NCBI RefSeq assembly: GCF_040833985.1
Contig: NZ_CP162139.1
Coordinates: forward strand, 2,938,501 to 3,002,500
Origin: Leptospira sp. WS4.C2
GTDB taxonomy: Bacteria > Spirochaetota > Leptospiria > Leptospirales > Leptospiraceae
Length of the DNA: 64,000 bases
Reading direction: 5' to 3'
Within the stretch, counting starts at the first letter, position 1. Every line of letters begins with the position of its first letter. Both the position numbers and the translations under genes were made by a program. Shown here piece after piece: positions 8,408 through 17,069 of this stretch. The notes under the pieces were generated by a model. That model saw nothing but the letters and a program-made list of their open reading frames with translations. It ran no database searches and was not told where the DNA came from.

Positions 8408-9211
8408 ATGTCTCAATCAATCATTCAAAACACTATCGACGACTTAGAATCTCTGCGTTCCAAGTCCCCACTTGTTCACAACATCACAAACTATGTAGTA
8501 ATGAATAACACTGCCAATGCTCTTCTTGCCATTGGTGCCTCTCCGATTATGGCTCATGCCATTGAAGAAGTCGAAGAGATGGTTACGATCTGTTCGGCAA
8601 CTGTGATCAACATTGGAACCCTTTCCGAACCTTGGATCCAAAGTATGGAAAAAGCTGCGGCAAAAGCAGTCTCCATTGGGAAACCTTTGATTTTAGATCC
8701 CGTTGGTGCAGGAGCGAGTAACTTGCGTAATATGGCGATTCGTCGTATACTAGGAGCTGGTAGTCCAACAATAGTACGAGGCAATGCCTCAGAAATTCTA
8801 TCGACACTCAATTCTTCTGGAAAAACCAAAGGAGTTGACTCTACTGATTCTTCTGAATCGGCAGTGGATTCGGGAAAGTCTCTTTCCAAAGTCACAGGGG
8901 GAGTGGTGGTGATTTCAGGTGCCACTGATTATATCCTGAGTGGAACAGACAAAGCACAGGTAAGAAATGGGGACCCTCTGATGACAAAGGTAACCGGTCT
9001 TGGTTGCACTGCATCTGCGATTTGTGGTGCCTTTGCTGCCGTACAAGCAAATCAGTTTCGTGCGGCAACATCTGCGATGGCAGTGATGGGAATTGCTGGT
9101 GAATTGGCAAAAACCAAAACCTCCTCTCCTGGAAGTTTCCAGGTTGCATTTTTAGATGCACTGTATGAAATCAGTGCCGATACCATTAAACAAAGGTTAA
9201 ATGGGGAATAA
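8408..9211 (+). CDS. thiM: Hydroxyethylthiazole kinase
   Basis: The 267-residue protein matches ThiM in length and sequence. The N-terminal SPLVHNITNYVVMNNTANALLA block, the LDPVGAGAS segment and the C-terminal glycine-rich VTGLGCTASAICGAF nucleotide/active-site loop with catalytic Cys are all visible. It phosphorylates 4-methyl-5-(2-hydroxyethyl)thiazole, salvaging the thiazole half of thiamine in the cytoplasm. It overlaps thiE, which uses its product. No thiD, thiC or thiG is present in the window and no TPP riboswitch is seen upstream, so this cassette looks like a salvage unit. Confidence 0.93.
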   Translation: MSQSIIQNTIDDLESLRSKSPLVHNITNYVVMNNTANALLAIGASPIMAHAIEEVEEMVTICSATVINIGTLSEPWIQSMEKAAAKAVSIGKPLILDPVGAGASNLRNMAIRRILGAGSPTIVRGNASEILSTLNSSGKTKGVDSTDSSESAVDSGKSLSKVTGGVVVISGATDYILSGTDKAQVRNGDPLMTKVTGLGCTASAICGAFAAVQANQFRAATSAMAVMGIAGELAKTKTSSPGSFQVAFLDALYEISADTIKQRLNGE

Positions 9212-9836
9212 AATCCACGGGGTCTATTTGGTAACAGATAGACCCCTTTGCCTCTTCCATAGTTTGGATGAGGTAGTGCGACTTTCCGCACTCGGGGGAG
9301 TGAACCTCGTCCAACTCCGAGAAAAAGAATCGGACAGTCGTCAATTTTTAGAACTCGCCAAACGCTTAAAAGAAATTTTAAAACCTTATTCGATTCCCCT
9401 TCTCATCAATGACCGCTTAGATATTTGTTTGGCGGCAAAAGCCGATGGAGTCCATCTCGGACAATCGGACCTTCCCTGGAGGGAAGCTCGTCGGATTTTA
9501 GGTAAAGATGCGATCATCGGTCTTTCTTTGGAAACAAAAGATGACTACCATTCTCTGATAGAAACAGATCCAAAACCCAGCTTAGATTATCTTGCCGTGT
9601 CACCGATATTTGACACCGACACCAAAACCGATACAAAACAAGCTTGGGGACTCGAAGGCCTAAGATGGTTACGAAGCAAAACCGCAATTCCCATTGTTGC
9701 GATTGGAGGGATTAAAGAATCCAATGCCAAAGCAGTTAAGGAAGCCGGGGCCGATTCGATTGCAGTCGTAAGTGCCATTTGTTCTGCTAAGGATCCGAAA
9801 CTAGCGACAGAAATGTTATCGGCAACGTTTACTTAG
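9201..9836 (+). CDS. thiE: Thiamine-phosphate synthase
   Basis: This 211-residue TIM-barrel protein carries the ThiE signatures VQLREKE, LLINDRLDICLAAKADGVHLGQSD, a modified phosphate-loop region and VAIGGIKESNAKAVKEAGADSIAVVSAI. It joins thiazole phosphate with HMP pyrophosphate to give thiamine phosphate. ATG 9201 overlaps the end of thiM by 11 bases. Immediately after its TAG stop, in the same frame, a coding-like remnant of a PIN-domain toxin continues to 9980. Confidence 0.93.
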   Translation: MGNKIHGVYLVTDRPLCLFHSLDEVVRLSALGGVNLVQLREKESDSRQFLELAKRLKEILKPYSIPLLINDRLDICLAAKADGVHLGQSDLPWREARRILGKDAIIGLSLETKDDYHSLIETDPKPSLDYLAVSPIFDTDTKTDTKQAWGLEGLRWLRSKTAIPIVAIGGIKESNAKAVKEAGADSIAVVSAICSAKDPKLATEMLSATFT

Positions 9837-9980
9837 GATTTTGCTGACGCTTCTCTTATGACAATTTCCGAGTTCTACGAAATTCCAAATATCTTCACAT
9901 TGGATAGTGACTTCCGTTTCTATAAAACTAAAAAAGGGAAATCTCTAAAAATCATTAACGAGAGTATGCTTAAAGATTAA
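9837..9980 (+). pseudogene. Remnant of a VapC-type PIN-domain toxin (C-terminal part)
   Basis: Directly after the thiE stop and in the same frame, the sequence translates as DFADASLMTISEFYEIPNIF followed by TLDSDFRFYK and a basic tail, ending at TAA 9978-9980. The pattern DASL-x(n)-P-x-I-x-TLDSDF-x-FYK is the C-terminal third of PIN nucleases, including the acidic residues of the active site (Asp in ADAS; Asp-x-Asp in LDSDF). The N-terminal two thirds and any antitoxin are absent. An ATG at 9858 could start a 40-residue peptide, but the homology begins upstream of it, so a decayed gene is the better reading. Confidence 0.6.
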
Positions 9981-9993
9981 ACAACCAGCTTCT

Positions 9994-10956
9994 CTATTTT
10001 TTTAAATTTCGATTCCAAATTTTTACACCAATCCTTTCAATGGGAGAGTCTTTGAAAAGATCGCCAAATTCTTGTTCTGTGAGAGATTCTTTGGATGTAA
10101 ATTGGGGATCGGTCCAAAAAGATCTTGGTAAAAATTCAAGGGCCGTCGTTTCGACTTGGTTACGTTTGGCCACATTGGCATTCCAGGGACAGACTTCTTG
10201 GCAAAGATCACATCCATACACCCAACCCTTGCGGTCCCATTCCAAAAAAGAATCCGTCGCATCGGTTTTTTCTCGGTCTTCAATGGTTAGGTAAGAAATA
10301 CATTTTCTCGCATCAATTTTATATTCTTCCAGTGCTCCTGTGGGACAAACATCCAAACATTTACGGCAACTTCCGCAGTGGTCTGTGACAATTTCTTCAG
10401 GATCTGGGCCACCTAACTCTAAGTCGGTTAAGATAGTTGAGAGAAAAAAATATGATCCCAGAGTTGGGTGGATGAGATTGGTATTTTTTCCCTGCCAAAC
10501 AATCCCGGACTCTCTTGTTAAAATTTTTTCAGCTATGGGCAAACTATCAATGGATTGGCGGAATTTATGACCTGGGAACTCACTACGTAGAGTTTTTAAA
10601 ATCCGATAACCTTTTTCTTTTAAAACAATATGGTAATCAGAACCTAACGCATAACGTGAAACTTTGGATTCCATTTGAGAAACCACTTCCTCTCCCTGAC
10701 TTGATCGGTATACAAATCCAAGACAAACCACAGATCTCGGAACAAGGCCCAAATTTTCAAAACGATTCCGAATCCCCACTGCATGATCTTTGGCAAACCA
10801 AGCCATATTCCCAAACCGGTTCTCCTGAATCCACTGGTCCAAATTTTCTAGATCGGAATTTGGGATCTTTGCGTCCGCAAATCCCACCAAAGAAAAACCT
10901 TCGGCAGTACAAATGGTTTTAATCTGAGAACGAATCTGATAGATTGGATTTGTCAT
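9994..10956 (-). CDS. queG: Epoxyqueuosine reductase
   Basis: The 320-residue protein has the QueG layout: an N-terminal cobalamin-dependent reductase region and a bacterial ferredoxin-like module with two 4Fe-4S Cys clusters, CGSCRKCLDVCPTGAL and CDLCQEVCPWN. It reduces epoxyqueuosine to queuosine at the tRNA wobble position in the cytoplasm. It is slightly short for the family because the C-terminal extension is minimal. Its ATG (10954-10956) overlaps the ATG of the opposite-strand gene in a CATG palindrome, so each promoter must lie inside the neighbour's coding sequence. Confidence 0.92.
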   Translation of the reverse strand: MTNPIYQIRSQIKTICTAEGFSLVGFADAKIPNSDLENLDQWIQENRFGNMAWFAKDHAVGIRNRFENLGLVPRSVVCLGFVYRSSQGEEVVSQMESKVSRYALGSDYHIVLKEKGYRILKTLRSEFPGHKFRQSIDSLPIAEKILTRESGIVWQGKNTNLIHPTLGSYFFLSTILTDLELGGPDPEEIVTDHCGSCRKCLDVCPTGALEEYKIDARKCISYLTIEDREKTDATDSFLEWDRKGWVYGCDLCQEVCPWNANVAKRNQVETTALEFLPRSFWTDPQFTSKESLTEQEFGDLFKDSPIERIGVKIWNRNLKK

Positions 10957-11341
10957 GGGTGAAAATAAGAATGAAGTGTATCTTACTGAAATCCAATCGA
11001 AGTTGCCAAGCCATTTGTACGTCCATGTCCCAAAACTGGTGTCACTGTTTCCACAAATTGAGGCACTAGTCAGCCTTCCCCAAGGAATTCCAGATTTATT
11101 GCGTAAGGGAATTTACTTTGCCCTACTCCAATCTGTGATTCGTCTTCTCGAACGAAATACAGACCCACTCCTTCCAGAAATCCTTCCTGAATATGGGGAA
11201 CTCATTCGTTCGGTATCAGAAACCTATTCCCTTCTAAACCCAGACAGAGAATCCAATTGGTTGGAAGAATGCATCCAATACGGAGACAAATCTGCTTACC
11301 ATTGGGAATGGAAACATTTTGATTCGAGAGAGTTGTTCTAA
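10955..11341 (+). CDS. Hypothetical protein (128 aa)
   Basis: A soluble, helical, Leu/Glu-rich protein of 128 residues with no motif that I recognise. It contains no other methionine, so ATG 10955 is the only ATG start available. That start shares a CATG with the queG start on the other strand. It ends one base before the stop of the convergent thioesterase gene. The head-to-head overlap with queG suggests joint regulation, but its role is unknown. Confidence 0.6.
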   Translation: MGENKNEVYLTEIQSKLPSHLYVHVPKLVSLFPQIEALVSLPQGIPDLLRKGIYFALLQSVIRLLERNTDPLLPEILPEYGELIRSVSETYSLLNPDRESNWLEECIQYGDKSAYHWEWKHFDSRELF

Positions 11342-11342
11342 A

Positions 11343-11738
11343 TTACAAAGATTCCTTTTCTAAAGATTTTAAAAAATCGAGTGGGATGGGTTGTTTGGAT
11401 TTGGCACGGTAATCAAAGTAAACTTGTACAGTCTTTGCCGACACATAAAGAGTATTTGTTTTTTTATCTCGGATTTCATACGAAAATTCCCAAGAAGTAG
11501 TGCCGATGGAGGAAACCCATGTCTCTACAAAAATGGAAGCTCCTGGCAGAACCGATGCTTTTAAATCCATTTCCACACGGGCCAAAACAAAAGGAATGTC
11601 ATCTAATTCTGAAACGGATAGATAACGATTGCAAAAATCCAATCTTGCTAATTCTAAGTAGGCCGAGTAACTTGCGTTATTGACTCTACGCATAGGGTCC
11701 ATGTCATTAAATCGAATTTGGATATCGGTTCGAATCAT
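11343..11738 (-). CDS. Hotdog-fold acyl-CoA thioesterase (4HBT/YbgC-like)
   Basis: The 131-residue protein fits the 4-hydroxybenzoyl-CoA thioesterase family. It has the RFNDMDPMRRVNNASYSAYLE block (residues 9-29), where the catalytic Asp of YbgC-like enzymes lies in the first turn, followed by a long hotdog helix and central strands VETWVSSIGTTSWEFSYEI. It hydrolyses acyl-CoA thioesters; substrate length is not readable. It is convergent with the 128-residue hypothetical gene and lies downstream of the OmpA-like gene, 42 bases apart on the same strand. Confidence 0.8.
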   Translation of the reverse strand: MIRTDIQIRFNDMDPMRRVNNASYSAYLELARLDFCNRYLSVSELDDIPFVLARVEMDLKASVLPGASIFVETWVSSIGTTSWEFSYEIRDKKTNTLYVSAKTVQVYFDYRAKSKQPIPLDFLKSLEKESL

Positions 11739-11780
11739 AGCGTATTATTCAAAAGACCAAATCTAATCCAATATGTCACT

Positions 11781-12260
11781 CTATGTTTCTATTGCGTATT
11801 GGATGGTGACGGATCGTAACCTCTTTCGTAATTCTGGACTTCCGCCATAATTTGGGTCTAAAAAAAATTTTCGAATCTTATCTTTGGAAATTCCAAGAGA
11901 CACCAAATAACTTTCGACTATGCGAACTCTCTCTTTCACTAAACGTCGGTTTTTTGCTAAATGACCCGATGCATCCGCAGAACCAATTAAGCTAACATAT
12001 CCTATATGGGATAAAAATTCTGGATCAAAATGGTCTCTTAACAATTCCAGAGATTGTTTTTCTAATTTTGCGGAACCTGCGGAAAACAGAACGGAAAATT
12101 CCCAAATTTGGGATTCCATAACAATTGTATTTTTTTCAAAAGCGGGATTTCTTCTCTTGCGTACAAACGATACAGACCTTTTATTTCTTGGACTGTGTGT
12201 CCAAATCCAAAGGAGGAGAAATCCCGTTCCGACTAACATTAGGGAAATCCAAACCATCAC
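11781..12260 (-). CDS. OmpA-like domain protein with one N-terminal membrane anchor
   Basis: The 159-residue protein has one membrane segment (about residues 3-20), a basic stretch, and a C-terminal OmpA/MotB-like domain: FSAGSAKLEKQSLELL, then LIGSADASGHLAKNRRLVKERV, then SKDKIRKFFLDPNYGGSPELRKRLRSVTI. Such domains bind peptidoglycan in the periplasm. The canonical NxxLSxxRA motif is replaced by KNRRLVKERV, so it is a divergent member. Two Met codons begin the frame; either could start. It is divergent from the first beta-propeller lipoprotein gene. Confidence 0.65.
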   Translation of the reverse strand: MMVWISLMLVGTGFLLLWIWTHSPRNKRSVSFVRKRRNPAFEKNTIVMESQIWEFSVLFSAGSAKLEKQSLELLRDHFDPEFLSHIGYVSLIGSADASGHLAKNRRLVKERVRIVESYLVSLGISKDKIRKFFLDPNYGGSPELRKRLRSVTIQYAIET

Positions 12261-12340
12261 CCTTTAGACTCACTCCTGATTCTGAGAAATTAATTTCAAA
12301 CGAGTAGACAAAATAAATAAAAAAAGTAAACTATCAAGTT

Positions 12341-14620
12341 ATGAATTTATTAAGTAAAACTTTTATAATTTATTCATTGTCAGCGGGGATTTTTTTCGGC
12401 TGCAAACCGGCAGATCTTTCCAATACCTGCGATGCGAAATCAGATGCTTTTTTATATGCAACGATCATACGTTATGTTACCGGGGATCGTTCCCCCTCTT
12501 GCCTACCCTCTTTTGATTTCCAAGATCTTTGGGGAGTGTTTATGCCAACACCACCGTCAATCGTAACAAGTATCAATGCGATGACTAGTTATAACGACCA
12601 AATCATCATTGGGGGAAGTTTCCAATTCGTAGGCCCTTCTACTGGGAATGTTGTTTATTTAGAAACAGCCACAGGGAAGATACTACCCAATCGTAATTGC
12701 CCTTATCTAAAAGTAGTGGGTACTACCGGTATCGCCATTTCTGATGGGAATGGTGGCTTTTATATTGGCGGTGAATTCTTTGCAGTCCAAGGCGAAGAAA
12801 GATTTAGTGTTGCCCATATCCTTCCTGGTTGCCAATTAGATCGTAACTTCAACGTTCTCAATGATAATAATAAAAATATTTATACCTTATTACTAGCAGG
12901 AGATTTCCTCTATTTAGGCGGATATTATTCAGACGATAATAGTGGGTATCTGGTTCGTGTGAATCGATATACCGGGGCCTTGGACACTTCGTTCACTCCA
13001 AATCCGAATACCCTAGTGTCCGATTTAGAAACTGATGGAGACTCTATTTATGTTTGTGGAGATTTTACGAATATCGGTGGTTATGCGAAAACTGGTTTAG
13101 CTAAGTTTTCTCTCTCCACTGGTCTCATCATATCTTCTTTCACGACAACCATAAACGGAGGTAGTTGCTTAGACTTGCACTACGGAACCGATGCCAATGG
13201 GAGTCCCAATATCTATGCCGTTGGTGATTTGACAACCCCAACATTTAGTAGAGCCATATCTTTTTATCCCGATGGGACTTTAACCACTTGGAATCCAAAT
13301 CCCAATGCTAAGGTCAACTCCATCCAACAGTATAACAATATACTTTATCTAGCGGGAGAATTCACTACCATCAATGGCGGAACTGTATCTGCCAATTTAG
13401 TTTCTGTTAATAATAGCACAGGGACTGCCATAACTACAAATTATGGTGTCAATGGCGTTGTAGCTACGATTCAAATCATTGAAAATACATTATACTTAAC
13501 CGGAAGTTTTACCTCTGTGAAATCTGTTCCGAGAAACTATGCTGCGGCACTTTCTTTACCCGATGAATCGGTCACTGCCTTTGATCCGAAGTATGATGGT
13601 AGTTTCAGCAATCCTGGTTCTGGAATTGTTTCCGCGGGAAATGGAGTGGTCCTTCTCACATCCAGTCGTTCCACGGTGAATGTAGTTCCCAGAAATAATT
13701 TTGCAGTCCTTGATGAAGTGACAGGGGGCCCAATCGAAGGAACACCTGACTTTGATTTCACCATTAAGTCTCTCCATCGAGTGGGGAATCGCCTGTTTGC
13801 GGGAGGGTCGTTCACGAACATTGGAGGCCAACCGCGAAATGCATTTGCCATTTTAGATTTGCCATCCTATCAGGTAAGTCCGATCAATATCACCTTATCT
13901 GGCTCTCCAGATATAAGAACCATAACGAGTGACGAATCCCAACTTTATGTAGGAGGGAATAGTTTGGCCAACGTGAATGCCTTACCGAGAAACGGTGCCT
14001 TTGCTCTCAACTTAAGTGATCTTTCTGTCAGCGGGTGGAATCCCAATCTCAATGGAAGTGGAGAGAGTTTTCTTGCTGTCGCAGATCTGGTATTCTTAGG
14101 AGGTCTATATACTGGAATCAATGGAGATGGAGTCACTACGAGCTACCAAGCAGTGGATAAAATCACTGGCCTTAAAAAAGGAATTCCTTCTGCGACCAGT
14201 TTTCCAAGTAGCGGAGTCTACGCCCAGGCATTAGCAGGTACAAAAATATTTCTAGGCGGACAATTCACAACGATTGGTGTTACTGGATTCAATAATATTG
14301 CTGTATACAATCTTGCAACACAATCTTACGAACAACCTAACCCGGTGTATGCCGACAATATTGTAAACCATATTGCAGCCTATCCAGATGGGAATGTATT
14401 GATTGGCGGATCCTTCACTGCATTGAATGGTGTCGCTAATAACTATTCCCTAGGGGTATTTAATAGTAACACAAATACTCTTTCTCCTTGGAAGGCTTCC
14501 ATCAATGATGTGGTTTATACATCCATGTATAAAAATGGAAAATACTATCTTGGTGGCGCATTTAGCGTAGCACACAAAAGAAGTAATGGTGGGCTCGTTC
14601 GATCTAGTTTGAACGAATGA
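12341..14620 (+). CDS. Beta-propeller lipoprotein, copy 1
   Basis: The 759-residue protein begins with a lipoprotein signal ending in SAGIFFGC (lipid Cys about residue 21), followed by the segment KPADLSNTCDAKSDAFL. The rest is built from about a dozen repeats of the type 'LYxGGxFTxINGxxxxxLAxxxxxTGxxxxxFxPNxN', like delta-60 (DUF5122) beta-propeller proteins. It is predicted to be surface or periplasmic. Its neighbour at 14774 is a clear paralogue of the same length and order of repeats. A fragment GALDTSFTPNPN shows the delta-60 signature. Its function is unknown; propellers of this type often mediate binding. Confidence 0.8.
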   Translation: MNLLSKTFIIYSLSAGIFFGCKPADLSNTCDAKSDAFLYATIIRYVTGDRSPSCLPSFDFQDLWGVFMPTPPSIVTSINAMTSYNDQIIIGGSFQFVGPSTGNVVYLETATGKILPNRNCPYLKVVGTTGIAISDGNGGFYIGGEFFAVQGEERFSVAHILPGCQLDRNFNVLNDNNKNIYTLLLAGDFLYLGGYYSDDNSGYLVRVNRYTGALDTSFTPNPNTLVSDLETDGDSIYVCGDFTNIGGYAKTGLAKFSLSTGLIISSFTTTINGGSCLDLHYGTDANGSPNIYAVGDLTTPTFSRAISFYPDGTLTTWNPNPNAKVNSIQQYNNILYLAGEFTTINGGTVSANLVSVNNSTGTAITTNYGVNGVVATIQIIENTLYLTGSFTSVKSVPRNYAAALSLPDESVTAFDPKYDGSFSNPGSGIVSAGNGVVLLTSSRSTVNVVPRNNFAVLDEVTGGPIEGTPDFDFTIKSLHRVGNRLFAGGSFTNIGGQPRNAFAILDLPSYQVSPINITLSGSPDIRTITSDESQLYVGGNSLANVNALPRNGAFALNLSDLSVSGWNPNLNGSGESFLAVADLVFLGGLYTGINGDGVTTSYQAVDKITGLKKGIPSATSFPSSGVYAQALAGTKIFLGGQFTTIGVTGFNNIAVYNLATQSYEQPNPVYADNIVNHIAAYPDGNVLIGGSFTALNGVANNYSLGVFNSNTNTLSPWKASINDVVYTSMYKNGKYYLGGAFSVAHKRSNGGLVRSSLNE

Positions 14621-14773
14621 TTACATAGCAGGCGTTATTCGGTCTTTACAAAATTCTTAGATTCAGATTCTCAAATAAGATACATTTTTTGATTGGGAAT
14701 CTTAAGTAGAAATGCTAAGATTTAAGAATTTCAAAAAACTAGACATGAAACTATAGATATTAACTCTGTATTT

Positions 14774-17047
14774 ATGCTCCGAATTCTTACTTTTTTATGG
14801 ATTTTTACTGTTTCATTTATTTCTCTTACTCACTGCAAACCAACAGAACTCCAGAATACTTGTGATGCTCGGTCAGAATCCTATTTACTTGCCAGCCTAA
14901 TTCGATTTGCGACAGGGGATCGTTCTGCCTCCTGTTTGCCTGCCTTTACCTTTCTTGACCAGTGGGGAGTATATGGTTCTACTATTGCCAAAGTTTATAG
15001 CATCACTAGTTATAATGACCAAATCATTGTGGGTGGTGATTTTACTATGACGGGTATCGCCACGGGAAGTGCTTCTTTGGTAGATCCCATAACCGGGGCA
15101 GTTGTCCCCAATCGATTTTGTCCTCATTTAAAAGTAAAAGGACTCAGTAATGTTGCCATCTCAGATGGTTCTGGTGGATTTTATATTGCCGGTGATTTCA
15201 CCCATGTCCAAGGAATCAAACTGAGTCAAGTGGCTCATATTTTACCCGGATGCCAAGTGGATCCAAACTTCAATCCAGCAGAGGATCAGACAAGGAACCT
15301 TACAGCTTTACAACTATTAGGTGACAATTTATATGTAGGAGGAATGTTTACAGGTTGGGATTCTGGCTTTCAATCAAACATAGCCTCTCTCAACCGTTTT
15401 ACTGGAAAACTCAACACAGAGTTTATCACCGGAACATTTGATAATTCCGTTTTTGACATTGTCTCTGATGGATCGGCATTGTATGTCGGTGGGCATTTTC
15501 AAAACATTGGGGCAACACCTAGATATGGACTAGTGAAATTATCTCCCAACACGGGAGCCATCGATTCGACCTTTACAGGCCAAGCACCTATAGGCGGTCA
15601 GGTGAATGATTTGTATTTGGGAACCGATCATACGGGAACCCCAGTTCTTTATATGGTTGGGCCTTTTACAGGCAGAGCCATTTCCTTCTATTTAAATGGA
15701 ACCCAAACATCTTGGGCACCTAACCCGAACTTAGAAGTTTTCAAAATACATCAACATGAAAACACAATTTACTTGGGAGGAGAATTCACAACCATCGGAG
15801 TCACTCCAGCGAATTATCTAGTGGGTGTGGACAACCAATTAGGTGCAGTCAAAGAAAATTCTTTTGCGATAAACAATTACATTAGGACTTTAACTGTCAT
15901 TGGAAACAAACTCTATGTCCTAGGTGAATTTACCGAGGCCCAAGGACAAAAAAGAAACTACGCTGCTAGTTATGATTTACCAAGTGGTAGTTTAAATATT
16001 TGGGATCCAAATTTAAATTCCTCGATTTACTTTCCAGCAGGAGACATTGTATCTTCTGGATCTTCACTGCTTATTGCAAGCAATCACACGGCAATCAATA
16101 CAAAATTCCGTAAACACTTTGTTGTATTTGAAGAATCCACGGGTTCTCCCATCGAAGGAACTCCCAATTTTGATTTTCCAATCAAAACCTTACATCGAAA
16201 AGGCAACCATCTTTTTGTAGGTGGGAGTTTTGAAAACGTTAACGAAACACCAAGAATCGCCTTTGCTATTTTAGATTTGCCTTCTTATAGTTTAAATCCA
16301 ACAAACCTAGGAGTTTCTGGCAGTTCTCTTGAAATTAGAACGATCACAAGTAACGAATCTCAAATTTTTTTTGGTGGAATCGGAATGACAACAGTGAGTG
16401 GCCAAACACGAAATGCCCTTGCTTCTATCAATGCAGAGAACTTTTCGCTTACCGGTTGGAACCCCAACTTAGGGCCTAATAGTGCCACTTCTCTTCTCAT
16501 CCAAGATGATGCAGTTTTTGTTGGGGGTTTATACAATTCTCTAAACGGAAACAATACCATAAGCAATTACCGAGCCGTTGATACTAACACAGGTTTAGCC
16601 TTAAACTACCCATCAAACTCAAACTATCCCAATAGCGACGTATCAGCCCAAGCTTATTTTGAAGGTAAAATTTATTTAGGTGGAATATTTACGACTATAG
16701 GTGCAGGATCATTCAGCAATTTTGCTATTTATGATAGCATCAATCAATCCTACATATCGCCTAATCCAATTTATGCGAATGGATTTGTAAACTCTATCGC
16801 AATTTCCCCTGAGGGGAAGGTAGTTGTTGCTGGTTCGTTTACAGGACTCAATGGTTCTACTACTACAAATTATTTAAGTGCCTTTGACAGCAGAACGAAT
16901 TCAATACTACCATGGGTTCCCAATTTGGAGAGCACTGGATATGCCAGTTACTATCGAAATGGAACGTGGTATATTGGTGGTGAATTTAAAAATGCATTTA
17001 ACAAAGCTTATGGCGGCTTATTCATAAGTGATCTTAACGAAAGGTAG
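14774..17047 (+). CDS. Beta-propeller lipoprotein, copy 2 (tandem paralogue)
   Basis: This 757-residue protein is a tandem duplicate of the previous gene. It has a lipobox near SLTHC (Cys about residue 20), the shared leader KPTELQNTCDARSESYLLASLIRFATGDRSASC, and the same run of 'GGxFTxIG' repeats through to the C-terminus. Identical blocks such as IEGTPNFDF-IKTLHR occur in both copies, but elsewhere they have diverged strongly, so the duplication is old. There are 153 non-coding bases between the copies with no clear terminator, so each copy may have its own promoter. Confidence 0.8.
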   Translation: MLRILTFLWIFTVSFISLTHCKPTELQNTCDARSESYLLASLIRFATGDRSASCLPAFTFLDQWGVYGSTIAKVYSITSYNDQIIVGGDFTMTGIATGSASLVDPITGAVVPNRFCPHLKVKGLSNVAISDGSGGFYIAGDFTHVQGIKLSQVAHILPGCQVDPNFNPAEDQTRNLTALQLLGDNLYVGGMFTGWDSGFQSNIASLNRFTGKLNTEFITGTFDNSVFDIVSDGSALYVGGHFQNIGATPRYGLVKLSPNTGAIDSTFTGQAPIGGQVNDLYLGTDHTGTPVLYMVGPFTGRAISFYLNGTQTSWAPNPNLEVFKIHQHENTIYLGGEFTTIGVTPANYLVGVDNQLGAVKENSFAINNYIRTLTVIGNKLYVLGEFTEAQGQKRNYAASYDLPSGSLNIWDPNLNSSIYFPAGDIVSSGSSLLIASNHTAINTKFRKHFVVFEESTGSPIEGTPNFDFPIKTLHRKGNHLFVGGSFENVNETPRIAFAILDLPSYSLNPTNLGVSGSSLEIRTITSNESQIFFGGIGMTTVSGQTRNALASINAENFSLTGWNPNLGPNSATSLLIQDDAVFVGGLYNSLNGNNTISNYRAVDTNTGLALNYPSNSNYPNSDVSAQAYFEGKIYLGGIFTTIGAGSFSNFAIYDSINQSYISPNPIYANGFVNSIAISPEGKVVVAGSFTGLNGSTTTNYLSAFDSRTNSILPWVPNLESTGYASYYRNGTWYIGGEFKNAFNKAYGGLFISDLNER

Positions 17048-17069
17048 GATTCGAGTCAGATCTTCAGAT

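Noticed and set aside
14698..14722. AATCTTA...TAAGATT hairpin between the two propeller lipoproteins
   Set aside because: Only 7 A/T-rich pairs with an 11-base loop and no T-tract; could be chance.
12341..17047. Tandem propeller genes as a recombination-active repeat or phase-variable locus
   Set aside because: Nucleotide identity between copies looks too low for frequent recombination and there is no homopolymer or short tandem repeat at the starts.
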